In this document: positions 7,470 to 15,350 of the stretch, one piece after another
Layout: each line of letters begins with the position of its first letter
How positions within the stretch are numbered: position 1 is the stretch's first letter
Assembly (NCBI RefSeq): GCF_027052235.1
Contig: NZ_JALUFF010000048.1
Span: 1 to 36,731 of the forward strand
Source of the DNA: Thermococcus sp.
Lineage (GTDB): Archaea; Methanobacteriota_B; Thermococci; Thermococcales; Thermococcaceae
Direction of reading: 5' to 3'
Length of the DNA: 36,731 bases
Notes under the pieces: model-generated
Database searches by the model: none
The model's input: the letters and a program-made list of their open reading frames with translations, nothing else
What the model was told of the DNA's origin: nothing
Translations under genes and position numbers: made by a program

Positions 7470-8315
7470 ATGGACAGTACCGCAAGTGGATTTTTAAGTT
7501 CCCTGATATGGTGGCTCTTCTTCCTCTACCTGCTCCTATGGCCCCAGATGCAGTACAAGGGGCTTCAGATGGCGAGGGCCAGACTGCTCCAGCAGCTGTC
7601 CCGCAAGAGGGGCTCAACGGTAATAACGATGATACACAGGCAGGAGAGCATAGGACTCTTCGGGATTCCCTTTTACAAGTTCATAAGCATAGAGGACAGC
7701 GAGGAAGTCCTGAGGGCCATAAGGATGGCCCCCAAGGACAAGCCGATAGACCTGATAATCCACACGCCGGGTGGACTCGTTCTGGCTGCGACTCAGATAG
7801 CGAAGGCCCTCCACGATCATCCGGCTGAGACCAGGGTGATAGTCCCCCACTACGCGATGAGCGGTGGGACGCTGATAGCCCTTGCGGCGGATAAGATAAT
7901 AATGGACCCCCATGCCGTTCTCGGGCCAGTTGACCCTCAGCTCGGCCAGTATCCAGCACCGAGTATCCTGAGGGCCGTTGAAAAGAAAGGCCCCGAGAAG
8001 GCAGATGATCAGACTCTCATCCTCGCGGACGTCGCCGAGAAGGCCATAAGACAGGTCCAGGAATTCGTATATAGCATCCTGAAGGACCGCTATGGTGAGG
8101 AGAAGGCGAAGGAGCTGGCGCAGATACTCACCGAGGGCAGGTGGACTCACGACTACCCGATAACCTTCGAGCACGCCAAGGAACTCGGGCTCCACGTTGA
8201 GAGCGATGTGCCCCCGGAAGTTTACGCCCTGATGGAGCTGTACAAGCAACCCATGAAGCAACGCGGAACGGTCGAGTTCATGCCCTACCCACAGAAGGCG
8301 GAGAACTCGAAGTGA
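7470..8315 (+). CDS. Membrane-anchored ClpP-fold serine protease (SDH proteinase/SppA-like)
   Basis: A 281-residue protein with one N-terminal transmembrane segment (about residues 9-25, FLSSLIWWLFFLYLLLWP) and a ClpP/crotonase-fold protease domain of the serine dehydrogenase proteinase family (PF01972). Hallmarks are HTPGG at 98-102, which forms the oxyanion loop, and the nucleophile Ser131 in YAMSGGTLIALAAD. The expected partner residue is not certain from sequence alone; the segment 146-163 (DPHAVLGPVDPQLGQYPA) is the family's conserved active-site region. It probably cleaves membrane or secreted polypeptides. ATG 7470 follows GGTG with 5-nt spacing. A T-rich element at 8346-8356 separates it from the next gene. 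Confidence 0.85.
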   Translation: MDSTASGFLSSLIWWLFFLYLLLWPQMQYKGLQMARARLLQQLSRKRGSTVITMIHRQESIGLFGIPFYKFISIEDSEEVLRAIRMAPKDKPIDLIIHTPGGLVLAATQIAKALHDHPAETRVIVPHYAMSGGTLIALAADKIIMDPHAVLGPVDPQLGQYPAPSILRAVEKKGPEKADDQTLILADVAEKAIRQVQEFVYSILKDRYGEEKAKELAQILTEGRWTHDYPITFEHAKELGLHVESDVPPEVYALMELYKQPMKQRGTVEFMPYPQKAENSK

Positions 8316-8428
8316 CCCAAACTGAAGTCGGAAAAGAACAGCCAAAAAGTTTTTATTTACCCCCTCCTTTTTCAGTCCAGATGTCGAGTGAGGAAAGCTG
8401 TTCTAAAAAGTGAAGAGGGGTAAGAGCG

Positions 8429-9334
8429 ATGCCAACGGTTAAAGTGGACCCAGAGGAAATTAAGAGGATCAAGAGAGAACTTGAGGCCCTTGAGAAGGAG
8501 AGAAATGAAATCAGGGCCAAGCTGGAGGAGCTTGAAAAGGAGCTCCAGGTCTGGATTCAGAAGAGGGATGAAAAGAACAGGGAAGTCCAGCAACTCCGCC
8601 AGAAGGGGAGGGAATACAAGGCCAAGCGCGATGAAATCAACCAGAAGATACAGGAGCTCAAGAAGAACAGGGAGGAGATAAACGCAAAGCTCGATCTCCT
8701 CTACCAGGAAATACTCGAATACAAGACCAAGAGGGACGAATACAACCAGCTCAGAAGGCTCAAGATGCCACCCGAGAAGATACAGGAGAGAATAGAGAAG
8801 CTTGAGTGGGAGCTCCAGACCAACCCGAACATAACCCCCGAGAGGGAGAAACAGATCGTTGATCAGATACAGGTTCTCGCGACAGAGCTTGAGATAATAC
8901 AGCAGGCCGACCGCTTCCACAAGAAGCTCGTTGAGACGAGGAAGAAGGTTGACCAGCTTAAGAAGGCGAGAAAAGCGATAAGCCTTGAGATACAGAAGTT
9001 AGCGAACCAGAGCCAGCAGTTCCACGAGCAGATGATACAGGCATTCAACAAGGCCGACGAGGTCAAGAAGGAAGCCGATGAGTACCACGCCAAGGTCGTC
9101 GAGCTCCGCGAGAAGGTCAGAGAAGTCAGAAGGCAGCTCCGCGAGCTGGAGAGGAAGATAAGGGAGTATGACGAAAAGCATAAGGAGCTCATAGCATATC
9201 GCCTCGTCGCTAGGATGAGGGCAAAGAGGGATGCCAACTTCGAGAAGGCCGTTGAGGCCCTTGAGAAGTTCAAGAGGGGCGAGAAGCTTACACTTGATGA
9301 ACTGCTCCTCCTCCAGAGGTACAACCTCGTCTGA
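8429..9334 (+). CDS. Archaeal coiled-coil protein (COG1340-like)
   Basis: A 301-residue, highly charged protein that is almost entirely predicted coiled coil (heptads of Leu/Ile with Glu/Lys/Arg from residue 6 to about 270), with a short non-coil segment around residues 110-130 (RLKMPPEKIQERIEKLEWEL and NPNITPE). The C-terminal 30 residues (LEKFKRGEKLTLDELLLLQ) resemble a small conserved helical tail. It matches the widespread archaeal family of coiled-coil proteins sometimes misannotated as phosphoserine phosphatase. No enzymatic motif is visible. ATG 8429 follows GAGGGGTAAG. The stop is only 9 nt before arcS, so the two form an operon. Confidence 0.85.
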   Translation: MPTVKVDPEEIKRIKRELEALEKERNEIRAKLEELEKELQVWIQKRDEKNREVQQLRQKGREYKAKRDEINQKIQELKKNREEINAKLDLLYQEILEYKTKRDEYNQLRRLKMPPEKIQERIEKLEWELQTNPNITPEREKQIVDQIQVLATELEIIQQADRFHKKLVETRKKVDQLKKARKAISLEIQKLANQSQQFHEQMIQAFNKADEVKKEADEYHAKVVELREKVREVRRQLRELERKIREYDEKHKELIAYRLVARMRAKRDANFEKAVEALEKFKRGEKLTLDELLLLQRYNLV

Positions 9335-9343
9335 GGCCTGACC

Positions 9344-11050
9344 ATGGAGGTACTCAAACACGAGGGCCCCGGAAGGCTCGGGCTAGTCCGCCTTGGAGAG
9401 TACTCCTTCAGGACGCCCGCGTTGGTAGGGGTAGACTTCACGCTCTCCCCCTTCAACTCCTTCTTCCACCCGGACGAACCCGGTAACTACGACTTTAATC
9501 TAGCACCCTCAATACCCCTCGGCTTCTACACGCCCGAGGATGTTATAGAAAAGGCCATAGGCAGGCTCTGGAGCGTGAACTACGAGGGATTTAACGCCTT
9601 TTACCTGCCGGCTTTGAGGAGAACCGAGTATTTAGGGGAATTCTTCAAGATAATCGAGAGGTACGGCTTTGAGGCGGTCTACCTCGGCAACTCCAAGATT
9701 CTGGTTAAGGAGTACCGTTACTTCGTTAAAATCCTGCGCGAGTTAAGGGAGAGGTTCCCCAACGTTATGATAATAGCCGACCTTGAGCCCTTCTTCTATC
9801 CTCTCGCCGTTTACCTCGGCGTTGATGCATTTGATACGCGCTCGCTAAAGCTCTACGACTTCGAGGGCAAAGGCTTCACCCAGTTCAGCCCCTTCATCTG
9901 GAGTAAAGAGCCGAACTCCCTCGACTTCGCGAGGGAAACCATTCTACTCGTTAGAAAATCCCTCGAAGAGGGAAAGCTCCGCTATCTTGTTGAGAACTTC
10001 TTCCACACCCAGTACCACGCTGGAATACTCCGCATAGCCGATTTGGAGCAAGCTGATTACCTCGAAAAGTACACGCCCATACAGAAGGAGACCGTCTACT
10101 TCATAAGCGACGCCTCGATAAGGAGGCCAGAGGTAAAGCGCTGGCATTCTCGCGTTATCGAGCGCTTTGTCCCACCGAAGAACACCGAGTTGCTTCTCCT
10201 CTTCCCGTGCTCGGCTAAAAAGCCCTACTCCTTCTCCCGCTCCCACACCCTCTACAGGAAAGCTATGAAAGAGGCTTTAGGCTCGGGAATAAGCAGGATC
10301 CACGAGCTCATACTAACTTCGCCCTTCGGTGTCGTTCCAAGGGAGTGGGAGTGGTTAGCTAAATACGACATAGTGGTTACAGGCCACTGGAGCGAGGAGG
10401 AGATAAAACCTGCCGCCGAGCTTTTAGCCAAAACCCTCGAAAAGTACCCGAAGGAAGTCCCCATCATAGCGCACCTCGATGAGGCCTACGTTGAGATAGC
10501 CAAGCTTGCAGGCGAGCTGAGCGGAAGGGAAATAATCTTCACGGAAGTGAAGAAAGGTACGACGAGCAGGGAGAGCCTAAGGGCCCTTACCGACACCCTA
10601 AAGGAGTTCCAGCTTGAGGGGAGCAAGGAAGACAGAACCTACCGCTACTTCGAGAACATTAGGAAGGTCTTCGACTTCTACTTTGGCGCAGGCGCTGGAG
10701 AGGCGGTTCTTCCAGAAGACGGCCACGTCAAGGGCTCGAAGATGCTCCGCATTTTCGTTGACAACCAGCAGACAGGAACCTTCAGGGAAGGCGTTATAAG
10801 CGTCACGCCCTTCGGCATGCAGCGCATCTACGATGAGCTTAAGGCCTACTGGGTGAAGATTGACTTCGAGCTTAGGGGAGACGTTTTTGCGGTTGGCGTG
10901 AACGAGGCCGACGAAAGGATTCGCCCTGATGACATAGTCGGTGTTGTGAGAGACGATAGAGTTGTCGGTGTTGGGAAGGCGGTTCTGTCTGGAGAGGAGA
11001 TGGTTAGGGCCAAGAAGGGAGTAGCCGTTAAGGTGAGGAAGAGAGCTTAA
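9344..11050 (+). CDS. arcS: Archaeosine synthase (TgtA2-type, with PUA domain)
   Basis: A 568-residue tRNA modification enzyme acting on preQ0 at position 15 of tRNA. In Thermococcus ArcS attaches lysine to preQ0, and the radical SAM partner RaSEA then yields archaeosine. Domains in order: a TGT-like TIM-barrel portion (about 1-240) lacking the full catalytic set of a transglycosylase; the ArcS-specific PCSAKKPYS-x3-SH motif at 288-301 with its surrounding domain; and a C-terminal PUA RNA-binding domain (about 490-568, DNQQTGTFREGVISVTPFGM onward). No strong ribosome binding site precedes ATG 9344, consistent with translational coupling to the coiled-coil gene 9 nt upstream. RaSEA is not in the window. 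Confidence 0.93.
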   Translation: MEVLKHEGPGRLGLVRLGEYSFRTPALVGVDFTLSPFNSFFHPDEPGNYDFNLAPSIPLGFYTPEDVIEKAIGRLWSVNYEGFNAFYLPALRRTEYLGEFFKIIERYGFEAVYLGNSKILVKEYRYFVKILRELRERFPNVMIIADLEPFFYPLAVYLGVDAFDTRSLKLYDFEGKGFTQFSPFIWSKEPNSLDFARETILLVRKSLEEGKLRYLVENFFHTQYHAGILRIADLEQADYLEKYTPIQKETVYFISDASIRRPEVKRWHSRVIERFVPPKNTELLLLFPCSAKKPYSFSRSHTLYRKAMKEALGSGISRIHELILTSPFGVVPREWEWLAKYDIVVTGHWSEEEIKPAAELLAKTLEKYPKEVPIIAHLDEAYVEIAKLAGELSGREIIFTEVKKGTTSRESLRALTDTLKEFQLEGSKEDRTYRYFENIRKVFDFYFGAGAGEAVLPEDGHVKGSKMLRIFVDNQQTGTFREGVISVTPFGMQRIYDELKAYWVKIDFELRGDVFAVGVNEADERIRPDDIVGVVRDDRVVGVGKAVLSGEEMVRAKKGVAVKVRKRA

Positions 11051-11081
11051 AATTTTAAAGACTCTTCCCCATTCTTCTACC

Positions 11082-11378
11082 ATGCCCAAGCACTTCAAGC
11101 GCGGGGTGAAGAGGGAGCACCACTTTCTGAAGGGCCTTGAGAAGCCTTTAGAAGGGATAGCCAGAATTCCCGGTGTTAAAAAGGTCATCCCGGGCAGGAT
11201 ATATGCGAGCGATTCGAGGGGCTTTGAGATCAAGGTTTCCTGCGAGACAAAGACGGGGTTAAAGCTCATAGCAAAGAGTGACGGTTCCGTTCAGGAGGTC
11301 TTTCTTGTTGTGGATAGGGCCGATAGGGAAAGGGTTAGGGAGGAGATTGAGGGACTTTTTAGGAGTGAAAAAAGTTAA
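11082..11378 (+). CDS. Small basic protein, DUF2103-like
   Basis: A 98-residue protein whose central part (IPGVKKVIPGRIYA and GLKLIAKSDGSVQEVFLV) resembles the DUF2103 family of predicted metal- or nucleic-acid-binding proteins. The N-terminus is basic and His-containing (MPKHFKRGVKREHHF). A TATA-like TTTTAAAG at 11053-11060 places transcription start at about the ATG, so the mRNA is probably leaderless, which explains the missing ribosome binding site. The biochemical role is unknown. The family assignment is from memory of the motif and is only moderately secure. Confidence 0.7.
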   Translation: MPKHFKRGVKREHHFLKGLEKPLEGIARIPGVKKVIPGRIYASDSRGFEIKVSCETKTGLKLIAKSDGSVQEVFLVVDRADRERVREEIEGLFRSEKS

Positions 11379-11403
11379 ATTGATTCTGTGAAATACACCA
11401 ACC

Positions 11404-11790
11404 ATGCGGAACGAAGCAAGGCTCTTGTGGGAGCAGGCTCTGGAAGACCTGAAAACTGCAGAGGCTTTGATTGAGGTTAAAAGGTATTATGCCAGCGTGT
11501 TCTTTTCCCAACAGGCTGCGGAAAAGGCGTTGAAGGCCCTTTACATTGAATTAAAGAGAGACTTCCCTCCTAAAACCCACAGTCTTCTCAGGCTGGCCGA
11601 CGAGCTGGAGATCAAAGATGAGGACATTATAGACGCCCTTCTTGACCTGAATCCGGAGTACATCGTGACGAGATACCCAGACGCTGCAAACGAAGTGCCC
11701 GCTAGGATTTACAACGAGAGAATGGCCGTTGAGCATCTTCAAAAGGCCAGGAAGGTGATCGAGTTTTGCAGGGAAAAGCTTGGACTTTGA
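11404..11790 (+). CDS. HEPN-domain protein, toxin of a HEPN/MNT pair
   Basis: A 128-residue all-helical HEPN protein with ARLLWEQALEDLKTAEAL, then YYASVFFSQQAAEKALKALY, the substrate-pocket helix typical of the family. The predicted RNase motif is R52-x6-H59 (RDFPPKTH). HEPN proteins paired with minimal nucleotidyltransferases act as toxins that cleave RNA or are neutralised by AMPylation. ATG 11404 has no ribosome binding site, but a TATA-like AAGTTAAATT about 27 nt upstream makes a leaderless mRNA likely. The antitoxin gene starts within its stop codon. HEPN before MNT is the usual gene order. Confidence 0.9.
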   Translation: MRNEARLLWEQALEDLKTAEALIEVKRYYASVFFSQQAAEKALKALYIELKRDFPPKTHSLLRLADELEIKDEDIIDALLDLNPEYIVTRYPDAANEVPARIYNERMAVEHLQKARKVIEFCREKLGL

Positions 11791-12080
11791 AAGTTGCGAA
11801 GGTCATGAAGGAACATTATCCAGATGCAAGGATAGTTTTCTTCGGCTCCCGAATTAGGGGAGACTACCTCAAGGACAGCGATTATGATATCATCGTTGTC
11901 TCAAAGGCCTTCCGTGGAAAGCACTTCACCGAGAGATCGAGCGACGTTCTGAGACTCCTCTGGAAGGCGGGAATAATTGGAGACTTTGAGATTTTATGCT
12001 ACACACCCGAGGAGTTCGAGAGGAAGAAAAAGAGGCTGGGGATTGTGAGAGAGGCCCTGAGGGAAGGGATTGTTATTTAA
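11787..12080 (+). CDS. MNT-type nucleotidyltransferase, antitoxin of the HEPN/MNT pair
   Basis: A 97-residue minimal nucleotidyltransferase. The polymerase-beta-type active site reads FFGSRIRGDYLKDSDYD, with G20-S21 and the metal ligands D32 and D34. MNT antitoxins neutralise the neighbouring HEPN toxin, in studied cases by AMPylating it. TTG 11787 is proposed as start because it overlaps the upstream TGA as TTGA and begins the conserved domain; a TTG at 11766 and ATG 11805 are alternatives, the last being very close to the active site. The third catalytic Asp is likely in GDFEILCYTPEEF. Coupled translation with the toxin is expected. Confidence 0.88.
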   Translation: MKVAKVMKEHYPDARIVFFGSRIRGDYLKDSDYDIIVVSKAFRGKHFTERSSDVLRLLWKAGIIGDFEILCYTPEEFERKKKRLGIVREALREGIVI

Positions 12081-12157
12081 TGCAATCAGACTTCCGCTGG
12101 TCTATCGGGCTGAATTTTTCCACTCTTAATCTACTATACCCTTCGGTGGAAGAGAAA

Positions 12158-12693
12158 ATGCGGCGGTTGGTACTGATTGCTGCGGTTCTGGCCGTTCTAA
12201 TCTTGGTCACAATTCCTAGCGTTGGGGCATGGGAGATTTACTATTTGACCATTGCATATAAGGATAAATACGGGGACTATGAGATAAAATTCAATCCTAT
12301 CATTGACTCATCCAATTCAACATTGCCAGCGGATCTTCAGAGGATTGTAGAGAAAGCCTGCAAACCCGATAGAGCTATTGTGTTCGTGTTCCACGATAGA
12401 AAAAAGCCGCGGATTAAAGCCCTGTATGATCCAAACGGGCAACTATATGCCAAAGGAATCTCAGCTTACTATGAGATCAAGGGGGAAACTGGATACGATC
12501 CCGCAGTCCCCTGTCCCGACAGGAACCGTCCCGGCTACTGGACGATAGTCTTCAGCGATGGCACTTCCGTGAGGTTCTACGTGCCAGAGAAGACCCACGC
12601 CTTCAGCGTTCAGGCGATCTGCGGCCCGGAATTCTCGCTCTCCTCTCGCTGTTGCTGATTGGAATGTTGAGAAGAAAGAACCATAAAACGTAA
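12158..12693 (+). CDS. Secreted protein with CGP-CTERM anchor, frameshifted at the anchor
   Basis: The open frame runs 12158-12658 (166 residues) and has a clear signal peptide (MRRLVLIAAVLAVLILVTIP, cut near AWE) and an extracellular domain of no recognised family. It ends abnormally as ICGPEFSLSSRCC. One extra base at 12626-12630 would give ICGPGILALLSLLLIGML, then RRKNHKT and TAA at 12691-12693. That is a complete CGP-CTERM signal (Cys-Gly-Pro, hydrophobic helix, basic tail), the Thermococcales-specific surface-anchoring tail. ATG 12158 has GGTGG with 7-nt spacing; the long in-frame upstream extension lies inside the MNT gene and is rejected. As written, the product would be secreted without its anchor. 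Monocistronic and AT-rich. Confidence 0.75.
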
Positions 12694-12702
12694 TCTTTCT
12701 TT

Positions 12703-12978
12703 TTATTCCTCGAACTCCAAGACAAGCCAGTGTCTGCTTCCCTTTAGTTTCATTGAGACTCTGTTTTTGCCCCCGACTACGCGAGAGGCGAAGGGTCTGA
12801 GTTCTTCCACAACACTCCTGTCCCTTCCCCTAAAGGTTATCTTCAGAGGAAGCTCACTTATCAGGAGCGCGTTCCCCCTGAGAAGGTAGTACTCCTTCCA
12901 GGGGCCCACTAACCGAAAACCGTGCTTTGATAAAATCCTGATAACCTCTTTTGGCATTATCTGGTAGAGCTTTAGCAT
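12703..12978 (-). CDS. Small protein paired with a nucleotidyltransferase, unknown
   Basis: A 91-residue basic protein with the pattern MPKEVIRILSKHGFRLVGPWKEYYLLRG, and later KGSRHWLVLEFEE. Its first third resembles the small HicA/YcfA-like double-stranded RNA-binding fold (a helix ending in xxxHGF followed by a strand), but the catalytic context is not convincing, so this is only a suggestion. ATG 12978 lies 7 nt inside the end of the upstream nucleotidyltransferase gene, with GGTG before it. Tight coupling to a nucleotidyltransferase suggests a toxin-antitoxin-like pair. Confidence 0.65.
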   Translation of the reverse strand: MLKLYQIMPKEVIRILSKHGFRLVGPWKEYYLLRGNALLISELPLKITFRGRDRSVVEELRPFASRVVGGKNRVSMKLKGSRHWLVLEFEE

Positions 12979-13505
12979 GTTGGCACACCTATTCGTTTTG
13001 CGATTCTGTTGAACTCCCTCTCAAGGTTTGCCTGCTGAACCCGCCTGCATAAGTAATCAAAATCTATTTTGTCGGCAAATTTAAAAACTTCCTTTATATC
13101 GCTATAGTCTTTCCTTTCAAGGGACATCAGTTTAGTTACAATTAGGTCCTCCAGCGAAGGAAGGTAAAGGTTTCTGTAAACTCTTCTAGCCCTCCCTTGA
13201 AATTCCTCGTCAAGAAGTAGCATAGGAGTGTTTAGGTCAACCTCAAGGCCCCTTTTTGACTTCACAAGCAGACCCCATGATCTCCACTGAACCATGAATC
13301 CACGCTTTCTGAGCTCTTTGGTCAGGGTATCCCTCAACGTCTTTAGGTCCTCAACTGTTATCATCAAGTCGATGTCCTTCGTTGTTCTTGTTATGGCCCC
13401 GTACATCAGGAGGGCGCGGGCGCCTATGAGATACGCCCTAGCTCCAACTGCTTCAAGCACTTTAAGGATTTCCTCAAGCTCCTTGGGAACTTCCAACAGC
13501 CTCAC
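12972..13505 (-). CDS. Predicted nucleotidyltransferase (AbiEii/DUF1814-like)
   Basis: A 177-residue protein with the nucleotidyltransferase core YLIGARALLMYGAITRTTKD: G28-A-R-A-L near 28-32, then T42-K43-D44-I45-D46, the metal-binding D-x-D. A distal Asp appears in KSKRGLEVDLNTP. The C-terminal half is helical, with LPSLEDLIVTKLMSLERKDYSD typical of AbiEii/DUF6036-type proteins, which often form toxin-antitoxin systems. Start codon GTG 13505 overlaps the stop of the SPOUT gene as GTGA. The next gene overlaps its end by 7 nt, so three genes are translationally coupled. This is the second nucleotidyltransferase within 2 kb. Confidence 0.82.
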   Translation of the reverse strand: MRLLEVPKELEEILKVLEAVGARAYLIGARALLMYGAITRTTKDIDLMITVEDLKTLRDTLTKELRKRGFMVQWRSWGLLVKSKRGLEVDLNTPMLLLDEEFQGRARRVYRNLYLPSLEDLIVTKLMSLERKDYSDIKEVFKFADKIDFDYLCRRVQQANLEREFNRIAKRIGVPTC

Positions 13506-14140
13506 CCCAAATCTCTCTTTCCCTCGAAGAACTCGATTAATTCCTCGTCGCTTATCTCCTCATCTGCCTCCGTATAGCCGAGCTCTCTCTTCTGGAGCTC
13601 TACCAGTCCCGGTGTGAGCAAGAGCTTCCCGTTCAGCTTTGGCACCGCGTAGTGGAGCGTTATCTCGCTGAACTCGTCGAGCTTTACCGTTGGGTTCTCC
13701 TCGTACTCTATCTCGTTGAGCCTTTTTCCGTCCGCTATGAGCTTCGCCACTATTGAGGCACCATCTATTGAGTACTGGGGCTTTCCAATGTGCCTGACCT
13801 TAACGCCCTCCATCTTCGACGTTATGAACTCCCTCGTTCTGCCCCTTGGAACCGCATCGCCGAGGATTCCGCCGACGACTATCACCGTATCCTCATCAAT
13901 ATCCTCTGGCCTGAGCTCCTCCTCCGCCTGAAGGTCAAGGACTATGAGCTTGGAGCGGTCGAAGGGGAACTTCGTTACGCTCTCGCTTATAACGCTCCCG
14001 AGCTTGGCCAGCTTCTCCCTCTCGTCCTCTCTCACGTTCGTGAATATTAGCTTATCCTTCCACCACTCTGCCACGTGACTGTACTCAAGCCAGAGCCAGT
14101 CGCTTATATCCTCAAGATGCTCTATCACAAGGTACGGCAT
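13502..14140 (-). CDS. SPOUT-fold SAM-dependent methyltransferase (DUF431/Sfm1-like)
   Basis: A 212-residue protein of the predicted SAM-dependent RNA methyltransferase family COG2428/PF04252, whose yeast member Sfm1 methylates an arginine of ribosomal protein uS3. The pattern matches from MPYLVIEHLEDISDWLWLEY through VIVVGGILGDAVPRGRTREF (the knot region that binds SAM) to FSEITLHYAVPKLNGKLLLTPG. It probably modifies a translation component; whether RNA or protein is unresolved in archaea. ATG 14140 follows GGTGGGAGC. It is the first gene of a minus-strand unit with the nucleotidyltransferase pair. The promoter shares the short intergenic region with the divergent methyltransferase gene. Confidence 0.85.
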   Translation of the reverse strand: MPYLVIEHLEDISDWLWLEYSHVAEWWKDKLIFTNVREDEREKLAKLGSVISESVTKFPFDRSKLIVLDLQAEEELRPEDIDEDTVIVVGGILGDAVPRGRTREFITSKMEGVKVRHIGKPQYSIDGASIVAKLIADGKRLNEIEYEENPTVKLDEFSEITLHYAVPKLNGKLLLTPGLVELQKRELGYTEADEEISDEELIEFFEGKRDLG

Positions 14141-14196
14141 GCTCCCACCGGGGAGCCGTTGGGTGAGGTTTTTAAAAGCCCTGCGGTAGTTTCTCC

Positions 14197-14803
14197 ATGT
14201 CGTTCAGGGAGAAGTACGCGAGAATAGCCAGCCACTACGAGACGCTGGAGAGGCCACTCGACAGGTTCTTCTGCCCGCTGAGGAAAAGGGCCATCTCTTT
14301 CATCGAGGGGGAGAGAATTCTGGAGGTGGGCATCGGGGTCGGCAAGACCCTGAAGTACTACCCCAAGGACATCGAGCTATGCGGAGTAGATGCAGTTCCG
14401 GAGACCCTCAAGCTGGCCGAGGAAAAGGCCGACAAGCTGAAGCTTAATGCCTGCTTCCAAGTAGCTGACGTCGAGAATCTCCCCTTTCCGGACAACACCT
14501 TTGACACCGTCGTTTCCTCCTTCGTCTTCTGCACCGTACCTGAGCCGGAGAGGGGCTTGGCTGAGATAAGGCGCGTCCTCAAACCCGGCGGAAGGGCCAT
14601 CTTCCTCGAACACACGAGAAGCGACTCAAGGCTTGTTGACTACCTTTTCCTCCTCCCGATGAAGCTCATCCTAAAGCCCCTTCTCGATGATGACCCCCCT
14701 AAGGAACACCCACGAGCTTGTAGAGAGGTTCTTCGAGCCGGAGCTTGTTGAGAGTTATTACAGGGGTGTAGTGAGGCTGATTGTAGCGAGAAAGCCGGGA
14801 TAA
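14197..14803 (+). CDS. Class I SAM-dependent methyltransferase, frameshifted near the C-terminus
   Basis: The open frame 14197-14751 encodes 184 residues of a UbiE/Methyltransf_11-type enzyme: motif I ILEVGIGVGKTLKYY, the acidic ELCGVDAVPE after it, FDTVVSSFVFCTVPEP as motif IV and LKPGGRAIFLEHTR. The tail becomes unrelated after LLDDDP. Deleting one C from the six-C run at 14694-14699 restores DPLRNTHELVERFFEPELV and on to VVRLIVARKPG with TAA at 14801-14803, the usual ending of this family. ATG 14197 follows a TATA-like TTTTTAAAAG at 14169-14178, so the mRNA is probably leaderless. The substrate is unknown. The indel may be a sequencing error in a homopolymer. Confidence 0.85.
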
Positions 14804-14842
14804 AATTTTTAAAGAGGGCCCACTTACTAACGACCGGGTCGT

Positions 14843-14920
14843 GCGGTGGTAGTCTAGCCTGGTCTAGGACACCGGCCTCCCAAGCCGGTAACCCGGGTTC
14901 AAATCCCGGCCACCGCACCA
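14843..14920 (+). tRNA. tRNA-Gly (CCC)
   Basis: The acceptor stem GCGGUGG pairs with CCACCGC, followed by A73 and an encoded CCA (14918-14920). The anticodon stem CCGGC/GCCGG encloses loop CU-CCC-AA, with the anticodon at 14879-14881. The T arm CCGGGUUCAAAUCCCGG is intact and there is no intron. A TATA-like TTTTTAAAG at 14806-14814 overlaps the restored end of the methyltransferase gene. Confidence 0.97.
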
Positions 14921-14978
14921 CACTTTTCTGGGTAAAGCTTTTAGCCTTCGGGGGGAACTTAAATTGGGAGGTGTTGTC

Positions 14979-15344
14979 ATGGAGCCTCACGAGTTCAAGC
15001 TCAACGAGGAGGGCATAAAGGCCGTTCTTCCTCCCCTTGAGGCAGAGATTATGGAGCACATGTGGAAGGTCAAGGTGGCAACCGCCGGCCAGGTTTACGA
15101 GTACATGAAGAAGAAGCACCCCGACATAAGGCGCTCCACCGTGAGCATACTGATGAACAGGCTCTGCGAGCGCGGTCTTCTCAAGAGGCGCGTCGAGAGG
15201 GGAAGGGGCGGGATGAGGTACGTCTACTCGATAACGACAACAAGGGAGGAGTTCGAGGAGAAAGTGGTCCAGAGCATACTCGATGCCCTCATGCAGAACT
15301 TCAGGGAGGCAACGTACGCATACCTCTCAAAGATCAAGAAGTGA
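14979..15344 (+). CDS. BlaI/MecI/CopY-family transcriptional repressor
   Basis: A 121-residue winged-helix protein of the penicillinase-repressor family. LPPLEAEIMEHMWKVKVATAGQVYEYM and DIRRSTVSILMNRLCERGLLKR form the DNA-binding domain, and GGMRYVYSITTTREEFEEKV the wing and dimerisation helix. BlaI proteins bind as dimers and are inactivated by proteolysis. Start ATG 14979 follows GGGAGGTG; the in-frame 14964 start lacks one. The metalloprotease gene begins 7 nt after its stop, echoing the bacterial BlaI plus BlaR1 pairing, although the protease here is M48 and has no beta-lactam sensor domain. Residues between helix 3 and the wing include the region where bacterial BlaI is cut. Confidence 0.9.
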   Translation: MEPHEFKLNEEGIKAVLPPLEAEIMEHMWKVKVATAGQVYEYMKKKHPDIRRSTVSILMNRLCERGLLKRRVERGRGGMRYVYSITTTREEFEEKVVQSILDALMQNFREATYAYLSKIKK

Positions 15345-15350
15345 TGGGAT

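Noticed and set aside
11404-13505. Integrated element or insertion sequence in the accessory region
   Set aside because: No transposase, integrase, terminal inverted repeats or tRNA attachment-site duplication could be found.
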